Assembly (NCBI GenBank): GCA_007922305.1
Contig: ML677374.1
Location: 7,487,619-7,551,618, forward strand
Length of the DNA: 64,000 bases
From: Dermatemys mawii
Taxonomy: Eukaryota > Chordata > Testudines > Dermatemydidae
Direction: 5' to 3'
Shown here: piece by piece, positions 1 to 12,512 of the stretch
How positions within the stretch are numbered: the first letter of the stretch is position 1
How the letters are laid out: each line of letters starts with the position of its first letter
Translations under genes and position numbers: made by a program
Notes under the pieces: model-generated
The model's database searches: none
Told to the model about the DNA's origin: nothing
The model's input: the letters and a program-made list of their open reading frames with translations, nothing else

Positions 1-179
1 CAAATATAACAAGCAGCAGAGCAGTAACTGGATGATAAATTTGATGGTTTATATTTTAGTAAAATAGTAGATGTACTAGTTGTAGAGTAGAGAAGAGAAA
101 AATTAAACATCTACAGTAATAATAAAAGGCTTTGGACTTCTAAAGTCCATTTCCATTTCTCTAGCATACTTCTAAATCT

Positions 180-372
180 TTAATGTGCTTATCCTCACAA
201 TATCCCTATGAGGTAGGGAAGTGCTGTTATCCCCATTTTACAAGTGGGAAACTGAAGCACAGAGATGCTAAGTGACTTGTCCAAAGTCGGACACCTTGCA
301 CAAGGTCTAGGGCAGGGAATTGAACCTAGGCTCTTAAGTCCCAGGCTAGCGAGCAAACGACTGGACAATCCT
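180..372 (-). repeat. MIR/CORE-type SINE, antisense
   Basis: Reads as the reverse complement of a MIR-like tRNA-derived SINE. Visible are the antisense of the 'cccatctgtaaaatggg' core (near 232-250), 'gaaactgaagcacagag' and 'aagtgacttgtccaaag', then a degraded tRNA-like promoter part ending near 372. It is non-coding and diverged. Borders are approximate. Confidence 0.8.
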
Positions 373-397
373 TCCTTTCTAATGGAAAGTCGAGGTT

Positions 398-592
398 GTC
401 AAAGTGTTCTACAACCATAACGAATTAAACTTCGGGACTAGGTGTGGGGCATGTTAACATCCCCATTCTATGAATGGAGGCACAGAGAGGTTTAGCGACA
501 TGCCCAAGGCCACAGAGTGAGACACCGGGAGATCCAGGAGTAGAACCCACAATCTGACTCCCAGCCTGAGCGGCTAGACCATGCTACTGTTG
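398..592 (-). repeat. MIR/CORE-type SINE, antisense, second copy
   Basis: A second copy in the same orientation as the one 25 bp upstream. It keeps 'aggcacagagaggttta', 'catgcccaaggccacagag' and the 'agtagaacccac' and 'gactcccagcctgag' blocks that correspond to the antisense B-box region and tRNA-like head. The two are separate insertions, because each has its own core and head. Confidence 0.78.
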
Positions 593-2463
593 AATAATAT
601 AGATCCTGTAACTGCAGGTGCCCTCATCTCTGCCAGGTAGGATAATGCAATTCACCACTTAACACCTGCAGGAAAAGGGGCTGCTGAACCTCATGAGTTG
701 CATCATGCAGTGCAGCAGGGCCACCCAATACCTTCCTTTCGGCTTATCCTGATATCGTAGCCATTTGGGACCTGAAATCCTCCAGGGAACTTAATAAGAA
801 AGGGAACCAACTGCTTATCGGTCACTGGTTTGAATCCAACCCATGAAACGGCAGAGGGTTGCTATCACCTGAAATGAGCTGGTGGAATTAGTTCCCCTTT
901 CTGATGGTAAAATACTCCATTCTGGCTGGCATCTGTTCTGGCATCCTCGGCAAAGAAACTAAGGATGCAGTTGTTAAGGACTGAGGTGTCATCCCCTACT
1001 TCCTCTGAGACATGGTCCCTCCTGGGTAGGCTTGCACTGGAGGAAGGATAGATGCTTACCTGTGACGGATAAACAGAGGCTCCAGCAGTGTAAATCCATC
1101 ACTTTTCATGAGCACTAAATGCACATTAAAAACAAACCAAAAACCAACCTACCGCGGTTTGCAGCTCGAGTAACCAATTCCCAGGAAACAGGGCAACTTT
1201 TGGTTCATGCTGGGAGGCTGCAAGGAATGAGCACACAGTATTTTCCTATCAAGGTCCATTTGCATCAGTCACCGAGGAGCCAGGAGGGCTCGATCTCGGA
1301 CATTGTGTTCCACAGTGCCAGTCATCTTGTAAAACCAGCTATTGGCAGGGATCTCAGCAGCTGATCGCACAAGATACTAAGTAACATGCACCCCAGCATG
1401 AGGAGTCAGAAGAAAGCCCTGTAAGCTTGCAGCAAAATCAAGGGGAGTGCACCGTTTCGTTTCTGAAGGCTCTCTTCAGCATATTTTTACTCAGCTGAGG
1501 AGGTGAAATAGAAGGCAGTTGCTTTGTGAAGACACCAACCTTCCATAATGGGAAAGCCAAAAAGGACACCCTCTTTGGATTCAAAGGTAAAACTAGGCAC
1601 CAGAGAAACTTTTCATTGCTCCTGCCTCTTTGAAATTTAATTATTACCACCTGAAAGTTCAAATGATCAGCAGTTGCAGGAGACGCCACAAGAGAAATGA
1701 CGTGTCTACAAAATTGACTTCGCATGGGGGAATTTTTCAAACAGCAGACACACTGCTTTCAAGGTGACTCTCGTGCACTTGGTTATTGCAAACAGGACCG
1801 AGATATACACTGGACAAGAGGAAAGATAGATTCACACATCCTGCTGTGCAAGGTCAAAAGAAACCCCATCAAAAGGGAAAGCAGATCTGTTTGCTTAGAA
1901 ACAATGCCATTCTGCAAAGCACTTCATGGACAGACTTCTGAAGCTTAGACAAGTCTTACCATGATGTCCATTTTCCAAAGGAGGCTATGAAGCTTTTCCT
2001 ACAGAAGAACCATGGAGATGACCCAAACTGAAGTACTTTTTCCAGTGACCATGCAGGTACTAAACCTTTCCTCCAGCAACACACCCATATTTATTACCAA
2101 AGGAAGATCACAAGGCAAAAGACCGTGTTTTACAGGGATTATATTCCATGACCTGCTTATTGTGATACCAATATCAGCTATCACTAGGCTCCTAAAATGG
2201 AGCATCCATGTAATATATGTTTTTGTAAGGCATTTTCCCCCCTTTCTGAAAGAAAGTCAGAAGTACTGACAGATGCTTGTAACCCCATGGTATCAAACCT
2301 TTTAGCGTTCAATACTCAACAGGAAGTTTTCAGAAGCCAAGAGCACAACAGTTCCAGACGAGGAGAACCTTGCTAATTTTCCTTCCTGGCTGGAAGACCT
2401 ACTGAATTTACTGAAGTATTTGAACTAGCTCCTGACCTTGCAAAGACTTTCAAACACATCTGT
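593..2463. other. No gene or recognised repeat
   Basis: Mixed-composition unique-looking sequence. Open frames at 1119-1364, 1438-1740, 1724-1948 and 2012-2269 overlap on both strands, have no recognisable domain and look like chance frames. Confidence 0.6.
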
Positions 2464-2560
2464 AACATAAGCACATGAGTAGTCTCATTGACTGAAATCA
2501 CATAATTTTACCTATGTAATTTCACTTGCTTAAGACTTGTACAATCAGACCTTAGGAGGT
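2464..2560. repeat. Fragment of a short palindromic MITE family (possible)
   Basis: Contains 'aagcacatgagtagtctc' followed by 'attgact', the signature of the palindromic family seen in fuller form at 19335-19420 and 26997-27081. The rest is too diverged to set borders. Confidence 0.3.
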
Positions 2561-5180
2561 AAGCACAACACTCACCCAGAACACCCCATCCCAAAGGGAC
2601 CTGTGTCACAAAAGAACTTTGTTCATTTATTTTCAAAACCTGTCAAAGTTTTCACACTTGTGCATTCCTTCAGAGTTGTTTTGAACCACTTACCTGTGGT
2701 CACATGACTACGAATGGGAAACCGACGCAAACAGGTAATACCACAGACAAATGGGGTCCATAGTTCAGTGGACATCATCCCTATTCTTGGGTCCCAAAAT
2801 TCTCAGAGCCTAGATAGGGAAGGTTAGTGCTGACTTTCCTCTGCATGACATACAGTGAAGATGTAAACGGCTGAGCAGCAAAGAGACTAGAAGAATCCAA
2901 CAAGCTATATTAAATACTGACTAAGATCAAAGCAAAGAACAGAAAAAAAGGAAACTTGCCCTTAGGTTAAAGTAATTCCTTTGGTTGTGTAATATGATCT
3001 TCAGGCTACAGTTCATACAATATAGAATAATCTCAGGCACTATTTTAAATCTTAGCCAATAATTTATTGCTATTGTCTCTGGACCCAGTCAGCATTTGTA
3101 CAAATAAATATGCAACATATACATCTACACACAAAGAAAGAAGGCTTACTGGTTATGTGAACCGGTTTGCATATTTTAAATGAATCAACCACGCATCCCT
3201 ACAGATGTACCTGTAAAGAGCACCATATTTATGGTGCTATTCCTGGAAAACTAGATACAGCCACCTAGTAAAAGACAGCATTCTGAAACCTAGCTGAGAG
3301 GAATTGTTTAGTGAAGCATGGAAGAGCAGACAATGGCTTTACCATAGACTTCACTGAAAAATAAAAAAAAATAAAAAAATCACAGCTTGGCTTTGTTACT
3401 GAACCAAGTGAAATTTTTCAAGGTGCACAAAGCAGGTTCACAAACATCCCTGGAACTGATGAAACTATGCTCTCTCTTGTTTTGTTTTGTTTCTTGTTAA
3501 AAAAATAAATAAATAAAAACCTCTGGCTCACTTATCCTATTATAGTTTGAATCTGGAGAAGCAGAGAAAAATACTCATTTTTTAAAAAAATATATACAAA
3601 ACTTGAAAACTGTTCTTTATTGTTCAAGACCACAGGCAAAGAAAGACAACGTCAGCTCCTTCAGCACATATATTCTTATCAAAGCAAGCAGGCTCAGGTT
3701 TACTATGCATTCCAAGCAAATGATGAATTACATTAAGATAATCACTTTTTTACACATATATTTAGAACTGTAATGTGGGGGGGGGGGGAGTAAAGGAGGA
3801 GAACATCAATTACATTAACACCGTTTAAAAATTAATGTCAGTCTTTCCTTTGACAACTTGAGAACTGCCTGTAGATTCATCTGCTGGAGGCTTGTCTCAG
3901 AGGCACCTTTAATGTATATTAAAGCGTAAACTGGTGGTGCAAAGAAAAGTTGGATTTCCTCAACAGCTGTCAATGAGCACAAGGAGTGAAAGTTCCTTAC
4001 ACTACCAAACTGAAAGCACAGGTGTCTCTCTGTGGGGCAACAATCTGTTGGGAGCTGAAAGGTACGTAAACACAATTGACTCCAATACATTAGCATGGGC
4101 TATAAAGAAGACTGGATCACTCTTTATGACTTACATTAACAATGCTCACCTGTTTATTCCTCTAAACAGAGACAATCCTTTGTTTGTTTGTCTGTCCTGT
4201 TTGTGCTTTGTTTTTATTTTCTTTTCCCCTAGCTACATCTATATCAAAAGCAGATATAATTTTCTAAAGGACCCTGTGGTCAATTTCAAAGGCCATCTAT
4301 CACAGAAAGCTGGGGTTTGATTTCAAAGGTAGTACTTTAAAAAAAAAAAAAAAGAGGTAGTCTAAAGAAGAAATCTTCAATCATTGAATATAAGCTCTTT
4401 TCTTTCATAGCAGGCCCAGACGCAGCATGCTGTCAAATCGCACAGGCGTCAACCTCCAAACCATACTGAAGAAAGATCATATAGGTGCCTTTCAGTACAA
4501 GCTTGCATTTGAGGGATACCACTACCAGAATTAACTAACAGCAATTTTTTTTTTCTTTTCTGAATCCAGTTTTCTAGCACATACACTCACAAAATTCAAA
4601 CACTGCACATTTCCTAATCCCTAAAAACATACTCATCCGCTGAATCAACACAGTATTGATGCAACCTTGCTCCTATTTTGAAAATGTTTTGCAAAACAAG
4701 AGATGTTTTTGGAAACAGTTACTACAACTTGCTCTGGGAAGAAAGTTCTGCTCCTTATCACAGAGGAGAGCTTTGCAACAGATGCTAATTATCAGCCTTT
4801 GTCGATAGTTTCAGGGATTTCATGGGACAGAAAGAATGAGTTCTCCTTTCTTTCCGGGGGGAGATCTGTCTTGGCCTAGACTGAGACACACTGGCAGGAA
4901 GCTTGCCCTGCTCATTAGGGTGTTGTGCCTGTTCTGAAGACAAAAAAGACCTCAAGCTCCAGACTTGTCTATCCAACATTTTTCAGGAGCTTTAAATTCT
5001 CTCACATACTATTTCCCCTTTAATTTTGCATAACGGTAAAATAAATAAGTAAATAAATAAAATCCAATGGCAAGCTGAGTTCACACTCTCTCTCTCCATT
5101 CAAATCCCCCCTGAAAATTCACTTTTTCTGCAATGGCTATAAAAAGTGATCCAACAATGATAATATATAGAACACTATGT
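2561..5180. other. AT-rich sequence without a gene
   Basis: Unique-looking DNA with A/T tracts (for example A15 at 4339-4353), an AAAT-type run at 5037-5062 and a poly-G run. The longest open frame (3934-4320, plus strand) has a hydrophobic tail but no start context, domain or splice support. Confidence 0.6.
3777..3788 (+). repeat. Poly-G tract, 12 G
   Basis: An uninterrupted run of 12 G in an AT-rich neighbourhood. It is a likely length-variable homopolymer and a place where assembly errors are common. Confidence 0.95.
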
Positions 5181-5258
5181 ATGTACAGCACCTAGCACAA
5201 CGGGGTCCTGATCCAAGTGTAGGGCTCCTAAGTGCTCTCATACTACAAATAATTAGCA
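5181..5258 (+). repeat. SINE 3' tail (MIR-like, 'tacagcacctagcac' family)
   Basis: Carries the tail block 'tacagcacctagcacaa', 'ggggtcctgatcc' and 'gggctcctaagtgct'. The same block recurs at 8739-8836 and 39196-39312 and closes the full-length copy at 11028-11285. Only the 3' part is present. Confidence 0.75.
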
Positions 5259-5367
5259 ACCAGAATCATCCAAATTCCCCTTTGATCGCAGCTCCTCCCC
5301 AGGCTCCATTACTTCCTTCTTTCTTCACTCTGTTGGCAAATGGTACAATGTTAATGGAGATCACTCT

Positions 5368-5630
5368 CCGGGTACATTTACACTGCAATTAAAACCCTGT
5401 ATCTGGCCCCCCTGCCACTGACTCAGGCTTGCGCTAAGAGGTTAATTGCAATGTAGGCGTTTGGGCTTGGGCCAGAGTGCAGGCTCTAGGACCCTGTGAG
5501 TGGGAGGCACCCAGAACTCTAATTGCGGTGTAGACTGTAACCTAACAGCCCCTTAGCTTAATTCTCAGGAGCTTGAGTCAGCTGGCATGGGCCAGTGGCG
5601 GGTTTTTAATTGAAGCGTAGCCATATCCTG
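5368..5630. mobile_element. hAT-like MITE, about 263 bp
   Basis: Terminal inverted repeats pair 'ccgggtacatttacactgc' at the left with the complement of the right end, which reads 'caggatatggctacgcttc'. Inside each end the same 'aattaaaaaccc'-type block is repeated in inverted orientation. There is no transposase frame. Related ends ('gtctacact' type) occur in other MITEs of this window. I could not find a matching 8-bp target duplication, so the superfamily call rests on end sequence. Confidence 0.7.
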
Positions 5631-6720
5631 TGGGGCCAAGAGTCCTCACATGTTTGCAGCGAGATCTTTTCAAAATATTACCTTTCCTTTTAGTCCTCTC
5701 CCCAGAGCAAAAGATGGGCTTCTACTGACATCTAGTCACATAGCAAATTCAAAGAGAGTGTCTAGATACTAAGGAAAGCCTTAGTTCAAATTTTTAACAC
5801 TTGGTTTAATCCTCCTGTTCATTTTCTTTTATCTTCTCTGATTTCCCTCTTCCCCTGGATAAGAAATTGCATTTAGGAGCGGAATAGAGCTTGCGGCTCC
5901 TAGCCAGGCTGGGTGCCCTCAGTTTATGAATAGCCACTGTGCATTTCCAACCAGCCTGCAATCACATTTCTGCGACCTAACATGAACCCGACCCCATCAT
6001 CATCTTTTCCTAAACTGAGCTGTACTGTTAAATTGTAGATGCTTTTAGTGTGGTGTCAGCGGTCTGTTTCACACAAAGAGTATGGACAGAGCAGGTACCT
6101 CTAGCGTCAGACTCACTGGAGTGAGTGGCTAATTCATTTGCTGGGATTCTTTGTTGATGCTGCCAATCCTTTGTCCAAATGACCACAGTAAACCTATCTA
6201 ATCATTTTTTTCCATTGTAGGAAGCCACGCATCAAAATCAGAGAGCATATTTTTGGGGCACTGTTGTGGAGAGCCCATTGTTCTTTGCTGCATCAATAAA
6301 ACCAGTTTCACTGTTTGATTCTGTAAAGTATTTGAAGTACCAGATGCAACAAAAGAGCAGTCACTCTGGGAAATGGAGCTTTAATAAGGACCACATGGTG
6401 CTCCATGGCTCCATAAAATGGAGCTGCTGATGGTGGGAAAGAAACCTAAGGGGCGTTAGCGGAAATCATCGCAAAACTCAGATCTCCTTCACTAATAACC
6501 AGGCCTGTAATTATGCACTCAACTTTCTGTTTTCAAGCATTTTGGGATATATCAAGGTGTTTCACTCCTTGTGAAACTCAATAAAGATTCTGGAATCCAT
6601 GTGACAATGCACTGCTTTTATGGTTTTATTTTGCTGGCCATTCTCTCTCACATATCCATGACTTGGTTATCCCTCAGGGACCACATTACCTCCTACTCTC
6701 CCCAGCACCATTATATGTGA
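5631..6720. other. No gene seen
   Basis: Unique-looking sequence. No long frame, SINE or inverted repeat was recognised. Confidence 0.55.
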
Positions 6721-7010
6721 CTTAGGGTATGTCTATACTTGGAGCTGGGAGTGTAATTAACAGCTTGAGGAGACATACTCACCCTAGCGCACTAAGAAGA
6801 AAGTGTCCTGTAGCTGTGGCGTGGCACTTGGGATGAGTCACCATGAGCATGTACCCATCTGAGATACTAGGCATGTACTTGGGGCAGCAAGTCTCTCCCA
6901 TTACTTGCAGCTACGCTCTACTTTTAGTATGCTAGTTCAGTCAGAACTAGACCGGGTACGTCTCTGAGTGGGGGAATCACCCCCAGCTCGAAGTGTAGCC
7001 ATACCCTAAG
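6721..7010. mobile_element. hAT-like MITE, 290 bp
   Basis: The ends are perfect inverted complements over 10 bp ('cttagggtat' and 'ataccctaag'). They continue imperfectly through 'gtctatacttggagctggg' against the complement of 'cccagctcgaagtgtagcc'. There is no coding capacity. Flanks do not give a clear target duplication. Confidence 0.75.
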
Positions 7011-8473
7011 GCTCTTAAGTAAATTCTTTCTTGTTTCCTTGCAGTATTGTGTAGCCCTTGCTTTAAGTCCACCCAGAACCTGTGTCCAAGCACCTGACTT
7101 ATTGCGGGACACTCTGCTGAGAACTTAAAACAATGGGAAACAGACTTCAGGGGGAGGGATGACTGAGCAATTTAAATCCACTGTATTCCTCCCAAGATCC
7201 CCAAGAGATGGTGGCCCCAACATATTTTCATCTTTTACCCTCACACATGCCCTTCCCTGGCAGACTTCCTCCATTTCAAACTCATCCAAAGCCAATATCT
7301 AGATGTGCACAGAAAGCCATATCTTTATTTAAACACTTCCACATTCCATCCATTTTTGGCCCACACTGACACTGTGTTATGGATTCCCCCATTCAACCTT
7401 TACTCAAAGCTGTAGGGAAAACCCTGAAATCTTTACACTTAGAAATGAAACCGCCATTAACTGCAGAAAAGCAGGAGAAAAGGTGAACCAATTATATACA
7501 CATGAACATTTCCTGAAGCGTTTTCACAGCCTTATGGGTGATATTCGGGCCTAACATTACAGCCCACTGTATTTTCCACCGTACCATGCTCAGAATTAGC
7601 CCACCAGGCTCCATTCTTGCTCTCAGTAGGCGCAAACATATGCCACCTCTTAGCAGTCAAAAACACGAGCATCAAATGCGCTTCTTCAGCTTTCACAGGT
7701 GCATGGCTGTTGACCTGAAGAGGTGCATGAAACTAGAAAGATGTGGGGGAAAGAGCGGAGAAAGACACTTGTGATGCTCTCAAAGACAAACACAGCAGCA
7801 ATTTAAATTAGAATACACTGTACTCCCAGCTTTCAAAACAAACTAAGAAATTGCTTTCAGTGAAGCTCTGCTTATGTGATGACCTCTTCCCCCTGTGGTG
7901 TCTGAAGGCAACACTCAAGAACAAAGCTCTGGTAGAATCTCATCCCAACTTCAGGGCTCTTTCAAATGTGGTTAATTATTATTGGAAAGGTTATTTTTTT
8001 GGAAAACATTTTGGAGCTTGCATTGGCTGGAAAACACAGCACTGGGTGAACACTGGTATCATGTGAAGTCCCTTAACACGGTTTCATGCAGACTGAAGCT
8101 GAGGGTCAGCCAAGTCCAAGTTGTCATGGGCATTTTGGATGGAAATGGCTCAACTGATGCCCTTTGAATTCTTGGTTAATTTAAACCCAATTAAAAGTGT
8201 AATACAATATATGAGCTATATATGTTATATATAGGTATGCACATATACATACTTTGAACCATAAAGCTAGGCTTCAGAAGGTATTTCTTGAATGGAAAGG
8301 CTTAGTACCTATTACTAGCATTGCTACTTTTATTGCCTGTAGTGTTGATTTTGCTTGGTAGTGGTGGTGGTAATGTACCCTTCAACTTGACTGAGGGTTT
8401 TCATCTTACCTCAGACATTCACATGGCTCCTGTTACTGTAGTATCTGGACATCTCTCATTCTATTCAATATAT
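7011..8473. other. No gene seen
   Basis: Unique-looking sequence with an AT-rich 'tatata' patch near 8200-8250. Short frames (7538-7774, 7851-8066) show no domain. Confidence 0.55.
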
Positions 8474-8670
8474 TTATGCTCACATCACCCTTGTGAGGCA
8501 GGGACAGTATTACTAACGGTATTATTCTCATTTTAAAAAGAGGGAGCAAAGACAGAGTGGGTAAGTGATTTGCCCAAGGTCACACAGGAAGTCTGTGGTG
8601 AAACAGGGACTTGAACCAAAGCGTCTCAAGTCCTAGGCTAATGTCCCACCCACTGGACCATCCCATTCCC
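8474..8670 (-). repeat. MIR/CORE-type SINE, antisense
   Basis: Shows 'acccttgtgaggcaggg', 'tgatttgcccaaggtcac' and the degraded antisense B box 'gggacttgaaccaaag', ending in 'cccactggaccatccc'. Same family and orientation as the 180-372 copy. Confidence 0.82.
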
Positions 8671-8738
8671 TCTAAGTGCTCCTCTTTTACTATAAGAAAA
8701 GGTAAGTATAAGGATCCCATTTATAAGCTTATTGAGCC

Positions 8739-8836
8739 ATCTTTTTGTTCTATGTTTGTACAGAACCTAGCACCGTGAGGTCTAGGTCCATGATTGGTGC
8801 TCCTGCAACTACTGCAATAAATAAATAATAATAATT
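8739..8836 (+). repeat. SINE 3' tail ('ctcctgcaactactg' end)
   Basis: Contains 'tgttctatgtttgtacag', 'aacctagcaccgtgagg' and 'ggtccatgattggtgctcc', ending in an AATAAATAATAATAAT-type tail. The simple tail marks the 3' terminus of this SINE family. Confidence 0.8.
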
Positions 8837-9974
8837 TTACCCAATCTTTCATTTTCTGCATCTATCATCATGTTTATTCACATACTCCCTGAACTAACTA
8901 GCCTTGATCTACACTATTCCATCTTTCATACACCCTCACGTTTTATTTGCAGTTTTGCTAGTTGCTGCATCTGGGGTAGAATTTTTCAGACAACTGCCAT
9001 GAATGATCACCAGGTCCAGAGAACCCAGCAAGGCAGTGAAGTTGAGGAGTGGCCTCAGAACAATTCCCAAGGACCACATCAACAAGCCCAAACCACAGCT
9101 GGCACCCTGCTGACAGCCTCGGCAAAGAGGACAAGGACTGGATGGGCCAAGAGAAAGAATGGTGGGATGTGGCACACCAAGGCAGGACAGATGATAATGG
9201 TAGCATGGGGTAAACTTGGATTGGCAATGTCTGTGCTGTATTTTCCAGTGGTTAGAGGATTTCCAGTCTTAAATCATTCTACAAGTACACATTTTTAGGA
9301 GTATTATAAAAATACTTGTCTCCAGCCTTTGTACCATATCTGAGGGGGATAATTATTACTGGATGTACACATGGACTAATTAAGTCCAGTATGTAAGACT
9401 GGCTATGTTTCTAAACAATTGTAATGTGCTATGGTGATCACACACTCAGTGTTCATGCATTACCTTCTTTTTATGTTGGGTATAAATCAAATTATATAGT
9501 TTCCAGACAAGACTGTTCAAAGCAAATACATTTTGTTCTCTCTCTCTGCAAATTTAAACTTGCCCAAGGATTTACTGTGTCAAGACATTTTACTGTTAGA
9601 AAACTATGGGGTTTCTTCAAACTACCCAAATTCTTGTCATTTCAGACTCTAAGGCTCAAGTTGAAAAATACAGTCTTCACTGTTGCTGGAGCGATATGAG
9701 CTCAAACAATATTATCTCCAATCTGTTCTCTCCTCTTATAACCTACGTTCGCATTTCAACTTGAAATACAACAAGCAAAATTTTGGGGCACATTATATGT
9801 TGCCAAAAACTGTCAGTCTTACTAATTTAAGCGTTGGTCATTTCCATCAAAGTAACCTCCTTGCTGCTTATCCTTGTAACTGATCTTTTAAATTTCCACC
9901 GAACTAGCATCATCATTCTTGGGTGGGTCATCCTTTTGAGGATGAATGTTACTAAGGTGTTTGGGTTTTTGTCC
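8837..9974. other. No gene recognised; moderately GC-rich patch at 8985-9220
   Basis: A 142-codon plus-strand frame spans 8870-9298 and a frame on the other strand overlaps it. Neither has a recognisable domain. The 8985-9220 patch is richer in G+C than its flanks and may be an unrecognised old repeat. The rest is AT-rich and featureless. Confidence 0.45.
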
Positions 9975-10385
9975 TGTTCCCCCCTTCCCTCCCCTGGAGT
10001 ACAAGGATGCTGAATTTAATTACATTATGGTTGCTATCACCAAGAGGTTCAGCTATCTTCACCTCTTCAACCAGATCCCGTGCTTCTCTTAGGACTAAAT
10101 CAAGAGTTGCCTCTCCCCTTCACCCCTTCTGGGTTCCAGGACGCTTCAGGAAGCAAGCATTTATGGTGTCCAGAAATGTTCTCTCGCCCTAAGGTGACAT
10201 TTACCCAGCCAATAAGAAGATAGGAGAAATCACTCCTTATTACTGTGTTTTCTAGTTTTGTAGCCTCTCTAACACCCTCAGCATTTCACAGTCACAGTTC
10301 ACCATCCTGGTCAGGTGGTTGGTGGCATATGCCTACTGCTATATTCCTATTATTCAGGCATGGATTTACCATCCATAGAAATAAA
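9975..10385 (-). mobile_element. CR1 LINE fragment, endonuclease region, decayed
   Basis: The minus strand reads as a diverged piece of the CR1 ORF2 endonuclease domain. The conserved segment around the SDH catalytic triplet is found as Ser-Asn-His (codons 10027-10035, read on the minus strand), so a key aspartate is lost. Upstream, the GDFN-like metal-site segment is also altered (Ser-Asp-Phe-Ser). In-frame stops and indels break the frame many times. It is inactive and truncated at both ends. Borders are estimated from where similarity to the remembered family fades. Confidence 0.72.
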
Positions 10386-11027
10386 GTGTGGAAAATACTT
10401 AACTCCCTCACATGAGTGTTGTTTGTAAAACAATTCAAATGAAAGGCACTACAGTATAATAATAATAATAATATTAAAAAGGCTTGCCATATACAAAGGA
10501 AAATACAAAAGCCTCGTTGCCATTCAGTGGGATATACTATTTAAAAGCAGCAGATTAACTGCATTAAAAAGTTTGATGTTCTCTAACAATCTCTGTCATT
10601 TTAAAATGCTGGCCTTCCCACTGACGGACAGCTGATAACTAGAGCTGTAGTGCTGAATAGAGGTAATTATATGCTAGTTCAATAGGCTGAGCCCGCAACT
10701 GTGTGGAACTTCTACTCAGAATATGAGCTTGTCCTTTCCCCAGGGTTCTTATTTAAATATTATGCCAGCTCTCACAGCCTAGCACTGGAAGAATACTGCT
10801 ATGTACATGCTCATAAAACTGCATAATTATGAATAATGCTTCACTTTTTAACAAAATAAATCACATAGACCCCAAAAAAGGGCTAATTCCAGCATACTGC
10901 TGGAAGATATTAAAATACCAAGCCAAGTGAAGCAGCTCTCTTTGGAAATACTGACATTCTCTAGGTTTAGGTAGCTGCGTCAGCTACTGAGCTATAACTT
11001 TAGGGATAAAGCATGTGCACTCACTCG
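10386..11027. other. No gene seen
   Basis: AT-rich sequence with an ATA trinucleotide run near 10457-10474. Nothing else recognised. Confidence 0.55.
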
Positions 11028-11285
11028 AGGCAGTGTGGTCCAGTGGAAAGCGCACTGGAGCAGGAAGACACAATGCCATTCCAGCTCTGCCAGTGATACA
11101 TTGCATGGCCTTGGGTAAGTCACTTCCCTGTGCCTCTGTTTCCCTTCCCATCCTTTATCTGTCTCATCTATTTGGCCTGTAAGCTCTTTGGGGCAGGACC
11201 CGTCTCCCGGTATGTTTGTACATGCCCATCATAAGGGGAACCCAAACCCAGGAGAGGCTTCTAAGCACTATTGTAATAAAGTAAG
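11028..11285 (+). repeat. Near full-length tRNA-derived SINE (CORE/MIR-like)
   Basis: The most complete SINE of its type here. A pol III A-box-like 'tggtccagtgg' lies near 11038, with a worn B-box region ('ccattccagctctgcc') about 50 bp on. Then come the core ('ccttgggtaagtcacttcc', 'tgcctctgtttccc'), the 'ctgtaagctctttggggcag' block and a tail ending in 'attgtaataaagtaagagc'. All parts are in order. It is non-coding. Confidence 0.88.
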
Positions 11286-12317
11286 AGCTAATAAATGAAG
11301 AATCTTTACTTTTATTCAACTTCACTGTCCAACTGTCCTGACCATCTCAAGTTTAAACTCTGCTCCCCTTGTTCCCTCAGTTAAAAAAAAAATCAGCTTT
11401 GGTGAGGGCCAACCTTAGCATTTTGGGGTAGGGCTGCAAACAATTCCCCTTCTTCATCCCCAGTGCAGCAAATCCTTCACCACCACCATGCCCAAGGGCA
11501 GTCTAAGGATTTGGGGGAGGATTGTCAAGATGTTCCGCTGGGATACAACCCAAATTTAAATAACGTTTTTTAACCTTCCATATGTTAAATCGGGGGCGGG
11601 GGGAGGGGGAACCAAAACCACAGCAGCAACAACAACAAAAAAACACAGATTGGAGAAAAAATGATTTGATGAAAATCTGAAATTTATCAAAGAATACTCT
11701 CCAAATACTATGTAAGCTTCTAGTACCAACCAGTTCTAGAGACAGGTCAGTGGACTATATGTACCACTGTGGCGATTCTTCTTCTGTCAACATTAGTATT
11801 TACCATTGAGCATAGATGGATACATTTACAATAAGCTACATTTGATTTCAATCCTGTTCAAAGTTTATCAGCTTGAAACAAAAATTTGCAAGCAACAAAC
11901 CTCAGATAATATGCTGCTGATTGTTATCTCCAAGAATATAAAGCTCCTGTGCTGTGACACATCTAACACACGGTGCTAAAGACTTTATGTTTCGATCCAC
12001 AACATGATGCCATTGTCATTTCAATCTGGTGAAGACTGACAACACCCACCTGACACCATGTTTTCGTCTTATCATCTGGTGCATGTTTTATTCTTTGCCA
12101 GAGAGAACAGGGCTTAAAAATAACACAGCCATGAAGAACGCTTCTGCACCGTTACCATCTCAGATCGATGTGTTCAAGGAAAGAGTCTAAAAAAGGGGAT
12201 TTTAGGCTTTAGGGAACTGAGTGACCAAGGGAAAGGGTAAAAAGAATTATGATTTATCATTTGGATTACCATTGCACCTAGAGGATCCAACCAACATTGT
12301 GACCTCCACTCTGCCCT
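11286..12317. other. No gene seen; G-rich run at 11592-11609
   Basis: Mostly AT-rich. The short run at 11592-11609 holds three G blocks (5, 6 and 5) and is followed by a CAA/ACA-rich stretch. This is simple sequence, not coding. Confidence 0.55.
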
Positions 12318-12512
12318 ATGCTGTACAAACACACAGGTTTCCACCCCATATTATCAATCTAAATAGACAAACACAGGTGGGAAGACGAACAAGAGGCATT
12401 GCGGGGTGAAAAGATTTGCTCACGGTCACACGGCATGTCAGAGGCGGAGCCAAGAATAAAACCAACTTCTACCAACTCCCCCTCAACTTGACCACACTGC
12501 TTCCCTGTGACA
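12318..12512 (-). repeat. SINE, antisense, with 'aatctaaatagacaaac' block
   Basis: Reverse complement of the family at 11028-11285. It starts with 'gctgtacaaacacac' (tail side), then 'atcaatctaaatagacaaac', 'gatttgctcacggtcacac' and 'ggagccaagaataaaacc'. Diverged but the order of blocks is kept. Confidence 0.75.

Noticed and set aside
3934..4320. 128-codon frame with a hydrophobic C-terminal part, possible membrane protein
   Set aside because: Hydrophobic residues come from a T-rich stretch; an opposite-strand frame overlaps and no family is recognised.
5037..5062. Possible CRISPR-like or satellite repeat
   Set aside because: It is a simple AAAT-type run. No spaced direct repeats of CRISPR type occur anywhere in the window.
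8870..9298. 142-codon open frame on the plus strand
   Set aside because: No recognisable domain, overlapping frames on the opposite strand, no convincing start or splice context.
11592..11609. G-quadruplex
   Set aside because: Only three G blocks separated by single bases; a four-run pattern of three or more G with loops is not met.
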